From positions 7,936,001 through 8,000,000 of the forward strand of contig NZ_CP108414.1 of the NCBI RefSeq assembly GCF_035978755.1: a stretch of DNA of 64,000 nt. Direction: 5' to 3'. The notes under the pieces were generated by a model. It was not told the origin of the DNA. It searched no databases and worked only from the letters and a program-made list of their open reading frames with translations. Below are positions 39,224 through 49,985 of the stretch, piece after piece. Both the position numbers and the translations under genes were made by a program. The DNA is from Streptomyces sp. NBC_01298. GTDB taxonomy: Bacteria > Actinomycetota > Actinomycetes > Streptomycetales > Streptomycetaceae. Each line of letters starts with the position of its first letter. Positions within the stretch are counted from its first letter, which is position 1.

Positions 39224-42109
39224 ATGTCCCCCCTGCGTCCCCTACGTCCCCTGCGTCCCGTGCACCCCCCGGGCCCGCTGTCGCCCGTCCTGCTGTCGGC
39301 CCTGCTCGCCGTGCTGCTGCTCGTGGCGCCGGCGCCCCAGCCGGCAAGCGCCTCCGGGAGCGGCGGGGGAGAGGGGATCGAGACGGCCCGTACCGCCCGG
39401 CAGATCGCGCCCGGGGTACGGCTGGAGTCGTACGACCGGCTCGAAGCCGACCGGTGGCTGCGCATCGACGAACTCGACGTGCGGCTGGCGGGCGCCGGCT
39501 CCGGCGTGCGTGCGGAGTACCTCGGCGGCCGGGGCGTCGCCACCGTCTCCGACTCCGCGGCCCGTCACCCCGCCGGGCCGGGCCGCCGCGTGGTCGCCGC
39601 CGTGAACGGGGACTTCTTCGACATCCGGGGTACGGGCGCCCCGCTCGGCCCCGGCATCGGCGCCGGACGGCTGCTGCACGCGGCCTCGGGAGACGCCGGA
39701 CAGGCCGTCGGCTTCGGCGCCGACGGGCCGGGCCGGGTCCTGCGCCTGGCCCTGGGCGGGAGCGTCACCCTGCCCGGCGGAGCGGTCCGCCCGCTCGCCG
39801 GTTTCAACACCGCGCGCCCGCCCGCCGAGGGCTTCGCCGCCTACACCGCCGACTGGCCGGCGGACGGACTCCCCGCCACCGGACCGGCGGTGGAACTGCG
39901 CGACGGCCGGGTCACGGCCGTGCGCGCGGCGGTACGGGGGCCCGCGCGCCGGGAGCGTCCCGCACCCGGAACCACCGTGCTGGTCGCGGCGGGCGCGGCG
40001 GCGCCGGAACTCGCCGCCCTGCGCCCCGGGGACGCGGTCGCCGTGGCGGCCCGGCCGGTGGCCGCCGGGGGCGGGCCGCTCCCGGCGAACGCGGTCGGCG
40101 GCCGGGAGGCGCTCGTGGTGGCCGGGGTTCCGCAGAACCACGACGGCGAGCCCAACAACGCGGCCGCGCCGCGCACCGCCGTCGGCTTCTCCCGCGACGG
40201 CCGCCGGGCCCGCCTGGTCACCGTCGACGGCCGCCAGCGCGACAGCGGAGGCCTGACCCTGACGGCGCTCGGCCGCATGATGCACCGGCTCGGCGCCCAC
40301 GACGCCCTCAACCTGGACGGCGGCGGCTCCTCGACCCTGCTCGCCGCGCTCGCCGGGCAGGCGGCGCTGACCGTGGAGAACTCCCCGTCCGACGGCCGCC
40401 AGCGCCCGGTCCCCAACGGCCTGGCCCTGACCGCGACGGCCGGCGACGGCCGCGCCGCCGGCTACCGGATCGAACCCGTCGGCGGCGCCGCGCGCGCCTT
40501 CCCGGGCCTGGCCCGGACCCTCGGGGCCACCCCGTACGACGCGCACCTCGGTCCGGTGCCCGCACGGGAGAACGCGGCGCCGGGCTGGTCCCTTCCGCAG
40601 GGCCGGGGCCGGATCGATCCCGGCGGGATCCTGCGCGCGTCGGGCCCCGGCCCGGTGGAGGTACGGGCACGCCTCGGAGCGGCGAGCGGGGCGCTGCGCC
40701 TCGACGTGCTCGGCGCCCTGACCCGGATCCGCGCGGTTCCGGACCGCATCGGGCTCGCGGAGGCGGGCGAGACCGCGCGCTTCGTCCTGACCGGCTACGA
40801 CGCGCAGGGCGCCGCCGCCGTGGTCGAACCCCGGGACGTGGAGCTCGACTTCGACCGTTCCCGCTGGAGGGTGGCCGACGACGGCCACGGCGCGTTCACG
40901 GTGACGGCCCGCGTCCCGAACGCGACGGGCCAACTCCGCGCCACGGTACGAAGCCCTGCGGGCGCAGCGGCTGCGGCGCCCATCTCCGGTGCCGCCCCGG
41001 CCCCGGCCTTGGCCCCGGCCCTACTGGCCCTCGGGGTGGGCCTGTCGGACGTGCCGCTCGCGGATCTGGAGGACGCCACCCGCTGGACCGGCCCCGGCGC
41101 CGCGCCCGGGCAGGGCCTGCCCGGCCGGGGGCTCGTCCTCACGCCGCCCGCCGGGGGAGGGACCGCCACAGGGACCCCGCCCCGGCCCCTTCGGGTCCCC
41201 GAACTGGCCCGGTCGTTGTCCCTCTGGGTGAACGGCGACGGCTCCGGTGCCCGGCCCGCGGTGGAACTCGCCGACGGCGACGGGGCCGCCGCGGTCCTGC
41301 GCGGGCCCGCGGTGGACTGGACCGGCTGGCGGGAGATCAGCCTGTCGCTCCCGGCGATGGCGGAGCGCCCCTTCACCGTGACCCGGCTCTCGGCCACCGC
41401 CCCCGCACCCACCCGCGCCAAGGCCCCGGCCAAGGCCCCGGCCAAGGCCCCGGCCAAGGCCCCGGCCAAGGCCCCGGCCAAGGCCCCCGTCAGGGTTGGC
41501 GTCGTACCGCGGCTGGTGTTGGACGGTCTGGTGGCTCGGACGCCGCCGACCGGGGTGGTGCGTACGGGCGGCGTGCCGGATCCGATCGTGGTCACGGCGG
41601 CCCGGGTGGACTCGCGGCCCTGGCGGTTCGCGGTCGCCCCCGCCGGTGCACGGCCGGCCTCCGCCTCGGCCTCCGCCTCCGGCGTCGACTTCGCGCTGAC
41701 CGGCGTCGGCCGCCCGGCCTTCGTGCACCGGGGCGTACGGTTCCTCCCGCTCGGCTCCACCCGCCCCACCCTCGCCGGTGGTGGGCTGGACCGGATCACG
41801 GCCCTGCGCGCGGCCCTCGCGGCGGCCTCCCGGGAGCGGGGCACCGGCGCGCTGGCCGTCGTAGAGCCGTACGCGCCCCAGGCCGTCGACCGCAAGGAAG
41901 CCGCCCTGCGGCTGCGGCTCCTGGCGGAGTTCCGCCGGGCCACCGGCAAGCGGGCCGTGGTCATCACGGTCGGCGTGCCCCGCTTCGCGGCCGGCCGCAC
42001 GGAGGGCGTGCTCACCGTCGCGGCCCCGCGCACCGGCCGCACCGTGATCGGCGCCGACGCCTTCGCGGCGGGTGACTGGCTCTCCGTACTCCCGGCCGGC
42101 CGCCGGTGA
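39224..42109 (+). CDS. Secreted phosphodiester glycosidase family protein
   Basis: A 961-residue protein with a signal peptide (hydrophobic about 19-36, ends PASASGS). The N-terminal part (about 60-410) is a NAGPA/YigE-like phosphodiester glycosidase domain: AAVNGDFFDIRG near 127, then HDALNLDGGGSSTL and GRQRPVPNGLAL. The family in animals uncovers mannose-6-phosphate; in bacteria it may act on teichoic-acid or glycan phosphodiesters. Later parts form beta-rich domains (about 430-750) and a final domain with VVITVGVPRF. Position about 730-755 holds a run of six Ala-Lys-Ala-Pro units. ATG 39224 is chosen; a GTG 36 bp upstream is possible. Confidence 0.82.
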   Translation: MSPLRPLRPLRPVHPPGPLSPVLLSALLAVLLLVAPAPQPASASGSGGGEGIETARTARQIAPGVRLESYDRLEADRWLRIDELDVRLAGAGSGVRAEYLGGRGVATVSDSAARHPAGPGRRVVAAVNGDFFDIRGTGAPLGPGIGAGRLLHAASGDAGQAVGFGADGPGRVLRLALGGSVTLPGGAVRPLAGFNTARPPAEGFAAYTADWPADGLPATGPAVELRDGRVTAVRAAVRGPARRERPAPGTTVLVAAGAAAPELAALRPGDAVAVAARPVAAGGGPLPANAVGGREALVVAGVPQNHDGEPNNAAAPRTAVGFSRDGRRARLVTVDGRQRDSGGLTLTALGRMMHRLGAHDALNLDGGGSSTLLAALAGQAALTVENSPSDGRQRPVPNGLALTATAGDGRAAGYRIEPVGGAARAFPGLARTLGATPYDAHLGPVPARENAAPGWSLPQGRGRIDPGGILRASGPGPVEVRARLGAASGALRLDVLGALTRIRAVPDRIGLAEAGETARFVLTGYDAQGAAAVVEPRDVELDFDRSRWRVADDGHGAFTVTARVPNATGQLRATVRSPAGAAAAAPISGAAPAPALAPALLALGVGLSDVPLADLEDATRWTGPGAAPGQGLPGRGLVLTPPAGGGTATGTPPRPLRVPELARSLSLWVNGDGSGARPAVELADGDGAAAVLRGPAVDWTGWREISLSLPAMAERPFTVTRLSATAPAPTRAKAPAKAPAKAPAKAPAKAPAKAPVRVGVVPRLVLDGLVARTPPTGVVRTGGVPDPIVVTAARVDSRPWRFAVAPAGARPASASASASGVDFALTGVGRPAFVHRGVRFLPLGSTRPTLAGGGLDRITALRAALAAASRERGTGALAVVEPYAPQAVDRKEAALRLRLLAEFRRATGKRAVVITVGVPRFAAGRTEGVLTVAAPRTGRTVIGADAFAAGDWLSVLPAGRR
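41417..41488 (+). repeat. Six tandem copies of a 12-bp unit
   Basis: GCCAAGGCCCCG repeats five times exactly and a sixth time with one change, encoding Ala-Lys-Ala-Pro units, a basic flexible linker between domains of the secreted glycosidase. Confidence 0.95.
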
Positions 42110-42188
42110 ACCCGGCAGGGGGGCGTCCCGTGGAACCCGTCAGGAATGGAGAAGCCCCCGCCGGCCCCCCGCCCGTAGCGTGAAACCC

Positions 42189-42605
42189 ATGGACATCAGC
42201 CTTTCGCAGTGCTTCATCGCCGTCGACGACCACGACACGGCGCTCCCCTTCTACCGGGACGTCCTCGGGCTGGAGGTCCGGGGCGACGTCGGCTTCGGGG
42301 GGATGCGCTGGGTGACCCTCGGTTCGCCCGCGCAGCCGGATGTGGACATCGTCCTCGAACCGCCCGTCGCGGACCCGAACGCCTCTTCCGCCGACCGCGA
42401 GGCCATGGCGGAACTGCTGGCCAAGGGCCTGCTGCGCGGTGTCATCTTCGGCACCGAGGACTGCGACGCCACCTTCGACCGCATCCGGGCCGCCGGCGCC
42501 GAGGTGCTCCAGGAGCCGATCGACCAGCCGTACGGCGTCCGGGACTGCGCCTTCCGCGACCCGGCCGGCAACATGCTCCGGTTCCACCAGCCCCGCACGC
42601 GCTGA
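42189..42605 (+). CDS. VOC superfamily (glyoxalase/bleomycin-resistance) protein
   Basis: A 138-residue protein with paired beta-alpha-beta-beta-beta motifs: AVDDHDTALPFYRDVLGLEV in the first half and DPAGNMLRFHQP at the end. Metal-ligand candidates are Glu/His at the typical strand positions, but the first half lacks an obvious N-terminal His. It may bind or modify a small molecule or drug. It precedes a UvrA-like gene by 133 bp on the same strand and may be part of one resistance-like unit. Confidence 0.82.
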   Translation: MDISLSQCFIAVDDHDTALPFYRDVLGLEVRGDVGFGGMRWVTLGSPAQPDVDIVLEPPVADPNASSADREAMAELLAKGLLRGVIFGTEDCDATFDRIRAAGAEVLQEPIDQPYGVRDCAFRDPAGNMLRFHQPRTR

Positions 42606-42738
42606 GATCCACCGCACCACTTACCCGGCGCCGCTCACCGGCGGCACCGCCGATCGGGTAGACAGGAAGGCGTTGCCGCGACCGCGCGGGCGGCGCCGGT
42701 CCGACCCGGCGGCGCCGGCCGAACAGTATGGAGACACG

Positions 42739-45129
<2,391 letters not shown>

Positions 45130-45179
45130 CCGCGTCCGCCGGCGGGTTCCCCGTCGCTGCGGCGGGGTGCCTGCCCCCA

Positions 45180-45224
45180 TGGCGGACGCTCCGAGGCCCT
45201 TCCGGACCGGGTCGGCGTCCGCCA
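45180..45224. terminator. Inverted repeat between convergent uvrA-like and molybdate transporter genes
   Basis: TGGCGGACGC (45180-45189) and its complement (45215-45224) pair perfectly, with a further GC-rich pairing nearby. Probably a shared terminator. Confidence 0.55.
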
Positions 45225-45290
45225 GCGCGCGACCTCGGAGGCGTACCAGGTCAGGGTGCGCACACCTCGCCCGGCCCGGGGAGCGGTCCC

Positions 45291-47303
45291 TCAGAGGCTC
45301 ACGACGGTGACCTCGGTCGCCTTCACGCTGGTCCACACCGCGGCGCCGTCGACGATGCCCAGTTCGGCGGCGGCCTCGGGGGTGATCTCCGCGACCAGGT
45401 CGGGTGCCTGGTCCGAGCCGACCAGTACGCGCAGCCGGCTGCCGACCGCGGTGATCTCCCGTACGGTGCCGGGCCATACGTTACGAGGGCTGCCGCCCGG
45501 GCGGTCCCGGTGCACGGACACCGCCTCGGGGGCGATGATCGCGAGCGCCCGCACCCCTTCGGGCAGCGCCTCGGCCACCACCAGGCGGCCCCCGGCGGCG
45601 AGTTCCAGACCGTCGGCCGTGGCCGTGCCGGGCCAGGCGTTGCGCCCCAGCATCCGGGCTACCCACGGGGACCGCGGATGCCGGGTCACCTCGGAGGGCG
45701 GGGCGTCCTGCAAGGTCCGCCCGTCGGAGAGTACGAGGACCCGGTCGGCCAGGGACACGGCCTCGACGGGGTCGTGCGTGACGATCAGGCAGACCCCGCC
45801 GAAGCCGGCCAGATGGGTGCGCAGGGTGTGCCGGACACGGGCGCGGGTGGTCTGGTCGAGGGCGGCGAGGGGCTCGTCGAGCAGGAGCAGCCGGGGCCGG
45901 GCGGCCAGCGCGCGGGCCAGCGCCACCCGCTGGGCCTGCCCGCCGGAGAGCTGGGCGGGCTTGCGGTGGGCGAGGTGCCCGACGCCGAGCCGGTCCAGCC
46001 AGGCCTGCGCCTCCGCCCGGGCCGCGGCCCGGGGCACCCGACGGGCGCGCAGCCCGTACGAGGTGTTGGCGAGCGCGCTCAGGTGCGGGAACAGCGCCCC
46101 GTCCTGGGGGACCCAGGCGACCTGGCGCCGGTGCGGGGGCAGGTCGGTCACGTCGGCGTCGCCGAGGCGGAGTTCGGCGTGGGCGCGGGGGGTCAGTCCG
46201 AGCAGGGCCCGGAGGAGGGTGGTCTTGCCCGCGCCGTTCTCGCCGACTACGGCGATGGTGGTGCCGGGTTCGGCGTCGAGGGTGAGCTCGTTGAAGCCGG
46301 TCACGGTGGCGTGCAGCGGCCAGTGCCCGCCGTCGGCCGGAGCCTCGGGGGACACCGGGGTCCCGGGGGAGCCGGGAACCGGGGACGGTACGGGGAGCAC
46401 CGGGACCGCGGACGGTAGGGGGAGCACCGGGACCACGGGGACCAGTGGGGCCGGGCCGGCGGTCTCCTCGGAGTCCACCGGCGCGCCGGATTCCTTGCGG
46501 GCGGCGGGGGCTCCCGTCCACCGCCCGCGCAGGGCGATGAGTACGGCCATGGCGATCGCGAGCAGCAGCAGGGACACGGAGGTGGCGGCCTCGGGCTGGT
46601 CCTGGAGCAGCAGGTAGACCTGGAGCGGCAGGGTCTGGGTGGTGCCCGGGAGGTTGCCCGCGAAGGTGATGGTGGCACCGAACTCGCCGAGCGCCCGGGC
46701 CCAGGTCAGCGCGGCTCCGGCGATCAGGCCCGGGGCCACCATCGGCAGCGTCACGGTGAAGAACACGCGCAGCGGCGTGGAACCCAGGGAGGCGGCGGTC
46801 TCCTCGTAGCTCGGCTTGAGCCCGCCGAGCGCGCCCTCCAGGCTGATCACGAGGAAGGGCATCGCGACGAAGGTGGCCGCGATGACCGCGCCGGAGGTGT
46901 GGAAGGGCAGCGTGATGCCGAAGGTGCCCTCCAGCCAGGGTCCGAGCAGCCCGCGGCGGCCGAAACCGAGCAGCAGGGCGACACCGCCGACCGTGGGCGG
47001 CAGCACCATGGGGAGCAGGACCAGCGAGCGCACGAGCGCCTTGCCCGTGAACTCGACGCGGGCCAGCAGCCAGGCCAGCGGCACCCCGAGGAGGAGGGAG
47101 AGGCCGAGGGCCCACAGGGACACGACCAGCGAGAGCCGGAGCGCCTCGACCACACCGGGGCTGGTGAGGTGCGCGCCGAGATCGCGCCACTGGGTGCGGC
47201 TGAGGATGCCGACGAGCGGCATCAGCAGGAACGCCACGGCGAGCAGCGCGGGGAGCGCCAGAGCCACGGGGGGCCGGGCGCGGCGGGTACGGAGTCTGCT
47301 CAT
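45291..47303 (-). CDS. modBC: Fused molybdate ABC transporter permease-ATPase (ModB-ModC)
   Basis: A 670-residue fusion. Residues about 1-268 are a five- to six-helix ModB-type permease with the EETAASLGSTP loop that contacts the ATPase. A Pro/Val-rich linker (about 270-325) contains a duplicated 9-residue piece. The ATPase (about 330-540) has Walker A GENGAGKTT, signature LSGGQAQRVALARALA and Walker B LLLLDEPLAAL. A C-terminal Mop/TOBE domain (about 600-665) binds molybdate. It imports molybdate (or tungstate). It follows modA in the operon with a 155-bp gap holding a large hairpin. Fused ModBC proteins are known in actinobacteria. Confidence 0.9.
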   Translation of the reverse strand: MSRLRTRRARPPVALALPALLAVAFLLMPLVGILSRTQWRDLGAHLTSPGVVEALRLSLVVSLWALGLSLLLGVPLAWLLARVEFTGKALVRSLVLLPMVLPPTVGGVALLLGFGRRGLLGPWLEGTFGITLPFHTSGAVIAATFVAMPFLVISLEGALGGLKPSYEETAASLGSTPLRVFFTVTLPMVAPGLIAGAALTWARALGEFGATITFAGNLPGTTQTLPLQVYLLLQDQPEAATSVSLLLLAIAMAVLIALRGRWTGAPAARKESGAPVDSEETAGPAPLVPVVPVLPLPSAVPVLPVPSPVPGSPGTPVSPEAPADGGHWPLHATVTGFNELTLDAEPGTTIAVVGENGAGKTTLLRALLGLTPRAHAELRLGDADVTDLPPHRRQVAWVPQDGALFPHLSALANTSYGLRARRVPRAAARAEAQAWLDRLGVGHLAHRKPAQLSGGQAQRVALARALAARPRLLLLDEPLAALDQTTRARVRHTLRTHLAGFGGVCLIVTHDPVEAVSLADRVLVLSDGRTLQDAPPSEVTRHPRSPWVARMLGRNAWPGTATADGLELAAGGRLVVAEALPEGVRALAIIAPEAVSVHRDRPGGSPRNVWPGTVREITAVGSRLRVLVGSDQAPDLVAEITPEAAAELGIVDGAAVWTSVKATEVTVVSL
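46384..46437 (-). repeat. 27-bp tandem duplication in the ModB-ModC linker
   Basis: The unit beginning GACGGTA at 46384-46410 is repeated at 46411-46437 with a few changes. Being nine codons long it keeps the frame and doubles a Val-Pro-Val-Leu-Pro segment. Confidence 0.88.
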
Positions 47304-47386
47304 GTGGGTTCCTGGCCGGGGATGTCGGGACGTCGCCGGGGCGAGGTCGGGACGCCCGGGCCGCGTGTGAAGGGTAATGCGCGGAC

Positions 47387-47443
47387 GGCGAACGGAGGGG
47401 GACCGCCCGTCCCCCCGGACCGGGCGGTCCCCCTCCGTTCGCC
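47387..47443 (-). terminator. Perfect 23-bp hairpin between modA and modBC
   Basis: Arms at 47387-47409 and 47421-47443 are exact complements, with an 11-nt loop. It begins 16 bp after the modA stop and ends 84 bp before the modBC start. It may partly terminate transcription or protect the modA message end, giving more ModA than ModBC. Confidence 0.85.
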
Positions 47444-47458
47444 GCTGCCGGCAGGCGG

Positions 47459-48280
47459 TTACGGCTTCTGGAAGCCCGCGTCCTGGAGGATCTTCTGGGC
47501 CTCCGGGGTGCTCAGCCACGCCACGAACGCGGCCGCGGCCTCGGCGTTCTTGGAACCCTTGAGCGAGGCGGCCGGGTACGAGGCCACGGCGTTCTCGGCG
47601 TCCGGGATCTCCACGACGGCGACCTTGTCACCGGACTTGAGGGTGTCGGTCTTGTAGACGAGACCGGCGTCGGCCTCGCCCAGCTCGACCTTGCTCAGCA
47701 CGGCGCGGACGTTGGGCTCCTGGGAGACCGGCTTCACCTCGATCTTCTGGGCGTCGAGGATCTGCTTGCTGTAGCGGCCGACCGGAACCTCGGGCGCGGC
47801 CAGTACGACCTTGATCTTGGTGTCGGCGAGGTCCTTGAGGCCGGCGATCTTGAACGGGTTGCCCTTGCCGGTGGCGATGACCAGACGGTTCTTGGCGATG
47901 ATCGCCGGGTCGTTGGTCTCGCCCAGCAGGCCCGTCATGGTCTTGGTGTCGGCGGTGACCAGAGCGTCGGCCGGGGCACCCTGCTTGACCTGGGCGGCGA
48001 GCTCCTGCGAACCCGCGAACGAGAAGGTGATCTTGGTGCCGGGGTGTGCCTTCTCGTACGCCGCGCCGGCGGTCTTGAACACGTCGGTGAGGGAGGCCGC
48101 GGCCAGGACCGTCAGGTTCGCGGCCTTGGGCTCGGCGGACGCGGGCGCGGAGGCGCTCGGGGAGGCGGCCGTGTCCTTCTTGTCGTCGCCGCTGCCGCAG
48201 GCGGCGAGCGCCGGCACGAGCAGGGCGGCGGAGAGGGTGAGCGCGGCGGTGCGGCGGTTCAGGGGCAGGAACGGGGACAT
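47459..48280 (-). CDS. modA: Molybdate-binding lipoprotein
   Basis: A 273-residue periplasmic-type binding protein with a lipoprotein signal (about 1-28, lipobox ALAAC with Cys28), a Ser/Ala-rich spacer and the ModA domain: LAAASLTDVF near 59, FAGSQELAAQV near 88, then PEVPVGRYSKQIL. The Ala-Ser and Ser residues in these motifs bind the oxyanion. It captures molybdate outside the membrane for the fused ModBC transporter. It lies between a TOBE regulator gene (upstream) and modBC. Confidence 0.93.
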   Translation of the reverse strand: MSPFLPLNRRTAALTLSAALLVPALAACGSGDDKKDTAASPSASAPASAEPKAANLTVLAAASLTDVFKTAGAAYEKAHPGTKITFSFAGSQELAAQVKQGAPADALVTADTKTMTGLLGETNDPAIIAKNRLVIATGKGNPFKIAGLKDLADTKIKVVLAAPEVPVGRYSKQILDAQKIEVKPVSQEPNVRAVLSKVELGEADAGLVYKTDTLKSGDKVAVVEIPDAENAVASYPAASLKGSKNAEAAAAFVAWLSTPEAQKILQDAGFQKP

Positions 48281-48404
48281 GGGCTGGTGCTCCTCGGTGG
48301 GGTCGGCGGCCGGCCTGGTGCCGGATCCGCGCGGTGGTGACCCGCGCCGGTGACGGGCGGAGCGGGTGGGGGCGCGTCGTACTGAGCGGTGGTGCGGAGC
48401 GGGG

Positions 48405-48800
48405 TCAGGCGCGGTCGATGTGCACGCTGGTCGACTTCACGCGGGCGGTGGCCCGCATGCCGACCCGCAGGCCGAGTTCGTCGACCGCCTCCCGGGTCAG
48501 CAGGGAGACCAGGCGGTGGGGACCGGCCTGGATCTCGACCTGGGCGGCCACGTCGCCGAGCTTGACGGCGGTGACGATGCCCGGGAAGGCGTTGCGGGCC
48601 GAGGTGTGGGTCTCGCCCTCCTCGGTGTGGGCCCCCTGGCCCGCCTCGATGGAGAAGGCGGCCAGGGCACGACCGTCGATCAGCCGGCGACCGCTCTCGT
48701 CGCGATGGGTCGCGACACGGCCGGCGTCGGCCCAGCGGCGGGCGGTGTCGGGGCTGACGCCCAGAAGGCGGGCCGCCTGACCGATGGTGTAGGACTGCAT
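48405..48800 (-). CDS. TOBE-domain helix-turn-helix molybdate regulator
   Basis: A 131-residue protein: an N-terminal MerR/excisionase-type helix-turn-helix (about 3-45: TIGQAARLLGVSPDTARRWADAG) and a C-terminal Mop/TOBE domain (about 65-130: SARNAFPGIVTAVKLGDVAAQVEIQAG, ending VKSTSVHIDR). The Mop domain binds molybdate, so it likely senses molybdenum and controls the modA-modBC genes just downstream, with a 124-bp gap before modA. It may play the role that ModE has in other bacteria. Confidence 0.87.
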   Translation of the reverse strand: MQSYTIGQAARLLGVSPDTARRWADAGRVATHRDESGRRLIDGRALAAFSIEAGQGAHTEEGETHTSARNAFPGIVTAVKLGDVAAQVEIQAGPHRLVSLLTREAVDELGLRVGMRATARVKSTSVHIDRA

Positions 48801-48947
48801 GTGCGACAAGGTAGGGGCACGTGTGCGGCATTTGCAATTCCATTGGGATGATATCCATGGCAGGTGCCAATGTGTTGTCGGAACTGCCAAAGGGTGCTCC
48901 GTTTCCGCGGGCTCGGCCCGCCCGGCTCGTCTCGCTAGAGTCGGTGC

Positions 48948-49337
48948 ATGGCTGAAGAGGGAACCGCGGGTGCGGGGTCGGCGCGGGTCGACGTGTGGAT
49001 CTGGTCGGTCCGGCTGACGAAGACGCGCGCGATCGCCGCCACGGCGTGCCGGGCGGGACACGTGCGGGTCAACGGGGAGCGCGCGAAGCCGGCCCAGGCG
49101 GTGCGGGCCGGGGACGAGGTGCGCCTGTTCCATGCGGGGCGCGAGCGCATCGTGGTGGTCCGGCGCCCGGTCTCCAAGCGGGTCGGCGCCCCGGCCGCCG
49201 CGGAATGCCTGACGGACAACAGCCCGCCGCCGCCGACCCCGGTGGAGGCGGCGGTGGTCGGCATCCGCGACCGCGGCGCGGGCCGCCCGACGAAGCGCGA
49301 ACGCCGCGAGATCGAAACCCTGCGCGGCGGCCGGTAG
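48948..49337 (+). CDS. S4-domain RNA-binding protein (Hsp15-like)
   Basis: A 129-residue protein with an N-terminal S4 domain (about 13-60: RVDVWIWSVRLTKTRAIA, then RAGHVRVNGERAKPAQAVRAGD) and a basic C-terminus ending GRPTKRERREIETLRGGR. Hsp15 binds stalled 50S ribosomal subunits carrying peptidyl-tRNA. It stands alone and is divergent from the molybdate regulator, 147 bp away. Confidence 0.88.
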   Translation: MAEEGTAGAGSARVDVWIWSVRLTKTRAIAATACRAGHVRVNGERAKPAQAVRAGDEVRLFHAGRERIVVVRRPVSKRVGAPAAAECLTDNSPPPPTPVEAAVVGIRDRGAGRPTKRERREIETLRGGR

Positions 49338-49792
49338 GGCGGCAGCGGGCGCACCGCCTGCCCCGGGGGTCCGGAGGGCCCGGCCGGTCCCGGCTGGCCC
49401 CGGAGGCCTCCGCTGCTCCCGGCCGGTCCGCGTCGGGCCCGCCGGTCTCCGCTGCTCCTGGCCGGTCCCGCTGGTAAGCGGCGCTCCCCGCCGGTCCCGG
49501 TGGGGGCTCGCTGGAACCTGCCGGTCTCCGCCGGTCCCGGTGGGGGCTCGCTGGAACCTGCCGGTCTCCGCCAGCCCCGGTCGGTCCCCGTCGCCCCTGC
49601 TGCTCCCCGCTGCTCCCGGCCGGTCCCCGGCCTCCGCCGGCCTCCGCTGGTCCCCGCCGGTCCCCGGCAGCGAGAGGCGGCGCCCGGGGTGCCCGGGATG
49701 TCGGCCCGGCGGGCGTGCCTGCGCCGTATGTGTCGGCTTATCGATATCCCAGCGCAGCCGCCGCGCGGCCCCGCTCGCCCGGGGAAAATTTC
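49338..49792. other. Gene-free, repeat-rich GC stretch
   Basis: About 330 bp (49370-49690) consist of degenerate 10-20-bp units related to CCGGTCCCCG/CCGCTGCTCCC. No reading frame in it looks real. The following 100 bp are less repetitive and lead into the amylase promoter region. Confidence 0.7.
49491..49570. repeat. Perfect 40-bp tandem duplication
   Basis: Bases 49491-49530 are repeated exactly at 49531-49570, inside the larger degenerate repeat field downstream of the S4 gene. Confidence 0.95.
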
Positions 49793-49806
49793 TGCAAGCG
49801 ATTGCG
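49793..49806. promoter_or_regulatory. LacI-family-type operator candidate upstream of the GH13 gene
   Basis: TGCAAGCGATTGCG matches the LacI-type pattern TGCAA-N-CG-N-TTGC with a central CG. Lying 180 bp before the alpha-amylase-type start, it could bind a MalR-like maltose repressor encoded elsewhere. Confidence 0.55.
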
Positions 49807-49920
49807 CCGCTTCTCTCCATAAAGGGTCCATGAGTGCTGCCCCGATGTGTGCGGTGGCGAGATTTCCGGTTCACAAGGGCTTCACGTGCTGGTGACAGCC
49901 CGCTAACCTCCCCGCAAAAC

Positions 49921-49931
49921 CTTGCGGCAAG
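49921..49931. promoter_or_regulatory. Second palindrome, CTTGC-G-GCAAG
   Basis: A perfect 5-bp-arm palindrome with a single central base, 55 bp before the start of the GH13 gene, near the expected promoter or start of transcription. The CTTGC/GCAAG half-sites resemble those of streptomycete MalR sites. Confidence 0.5.
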
Positions 49932-49985
49932 TTTTCAATGCCGCGGAGCCGCAGGGCTGTTGGGCCCCGCTTCGAGGAGCAGACC

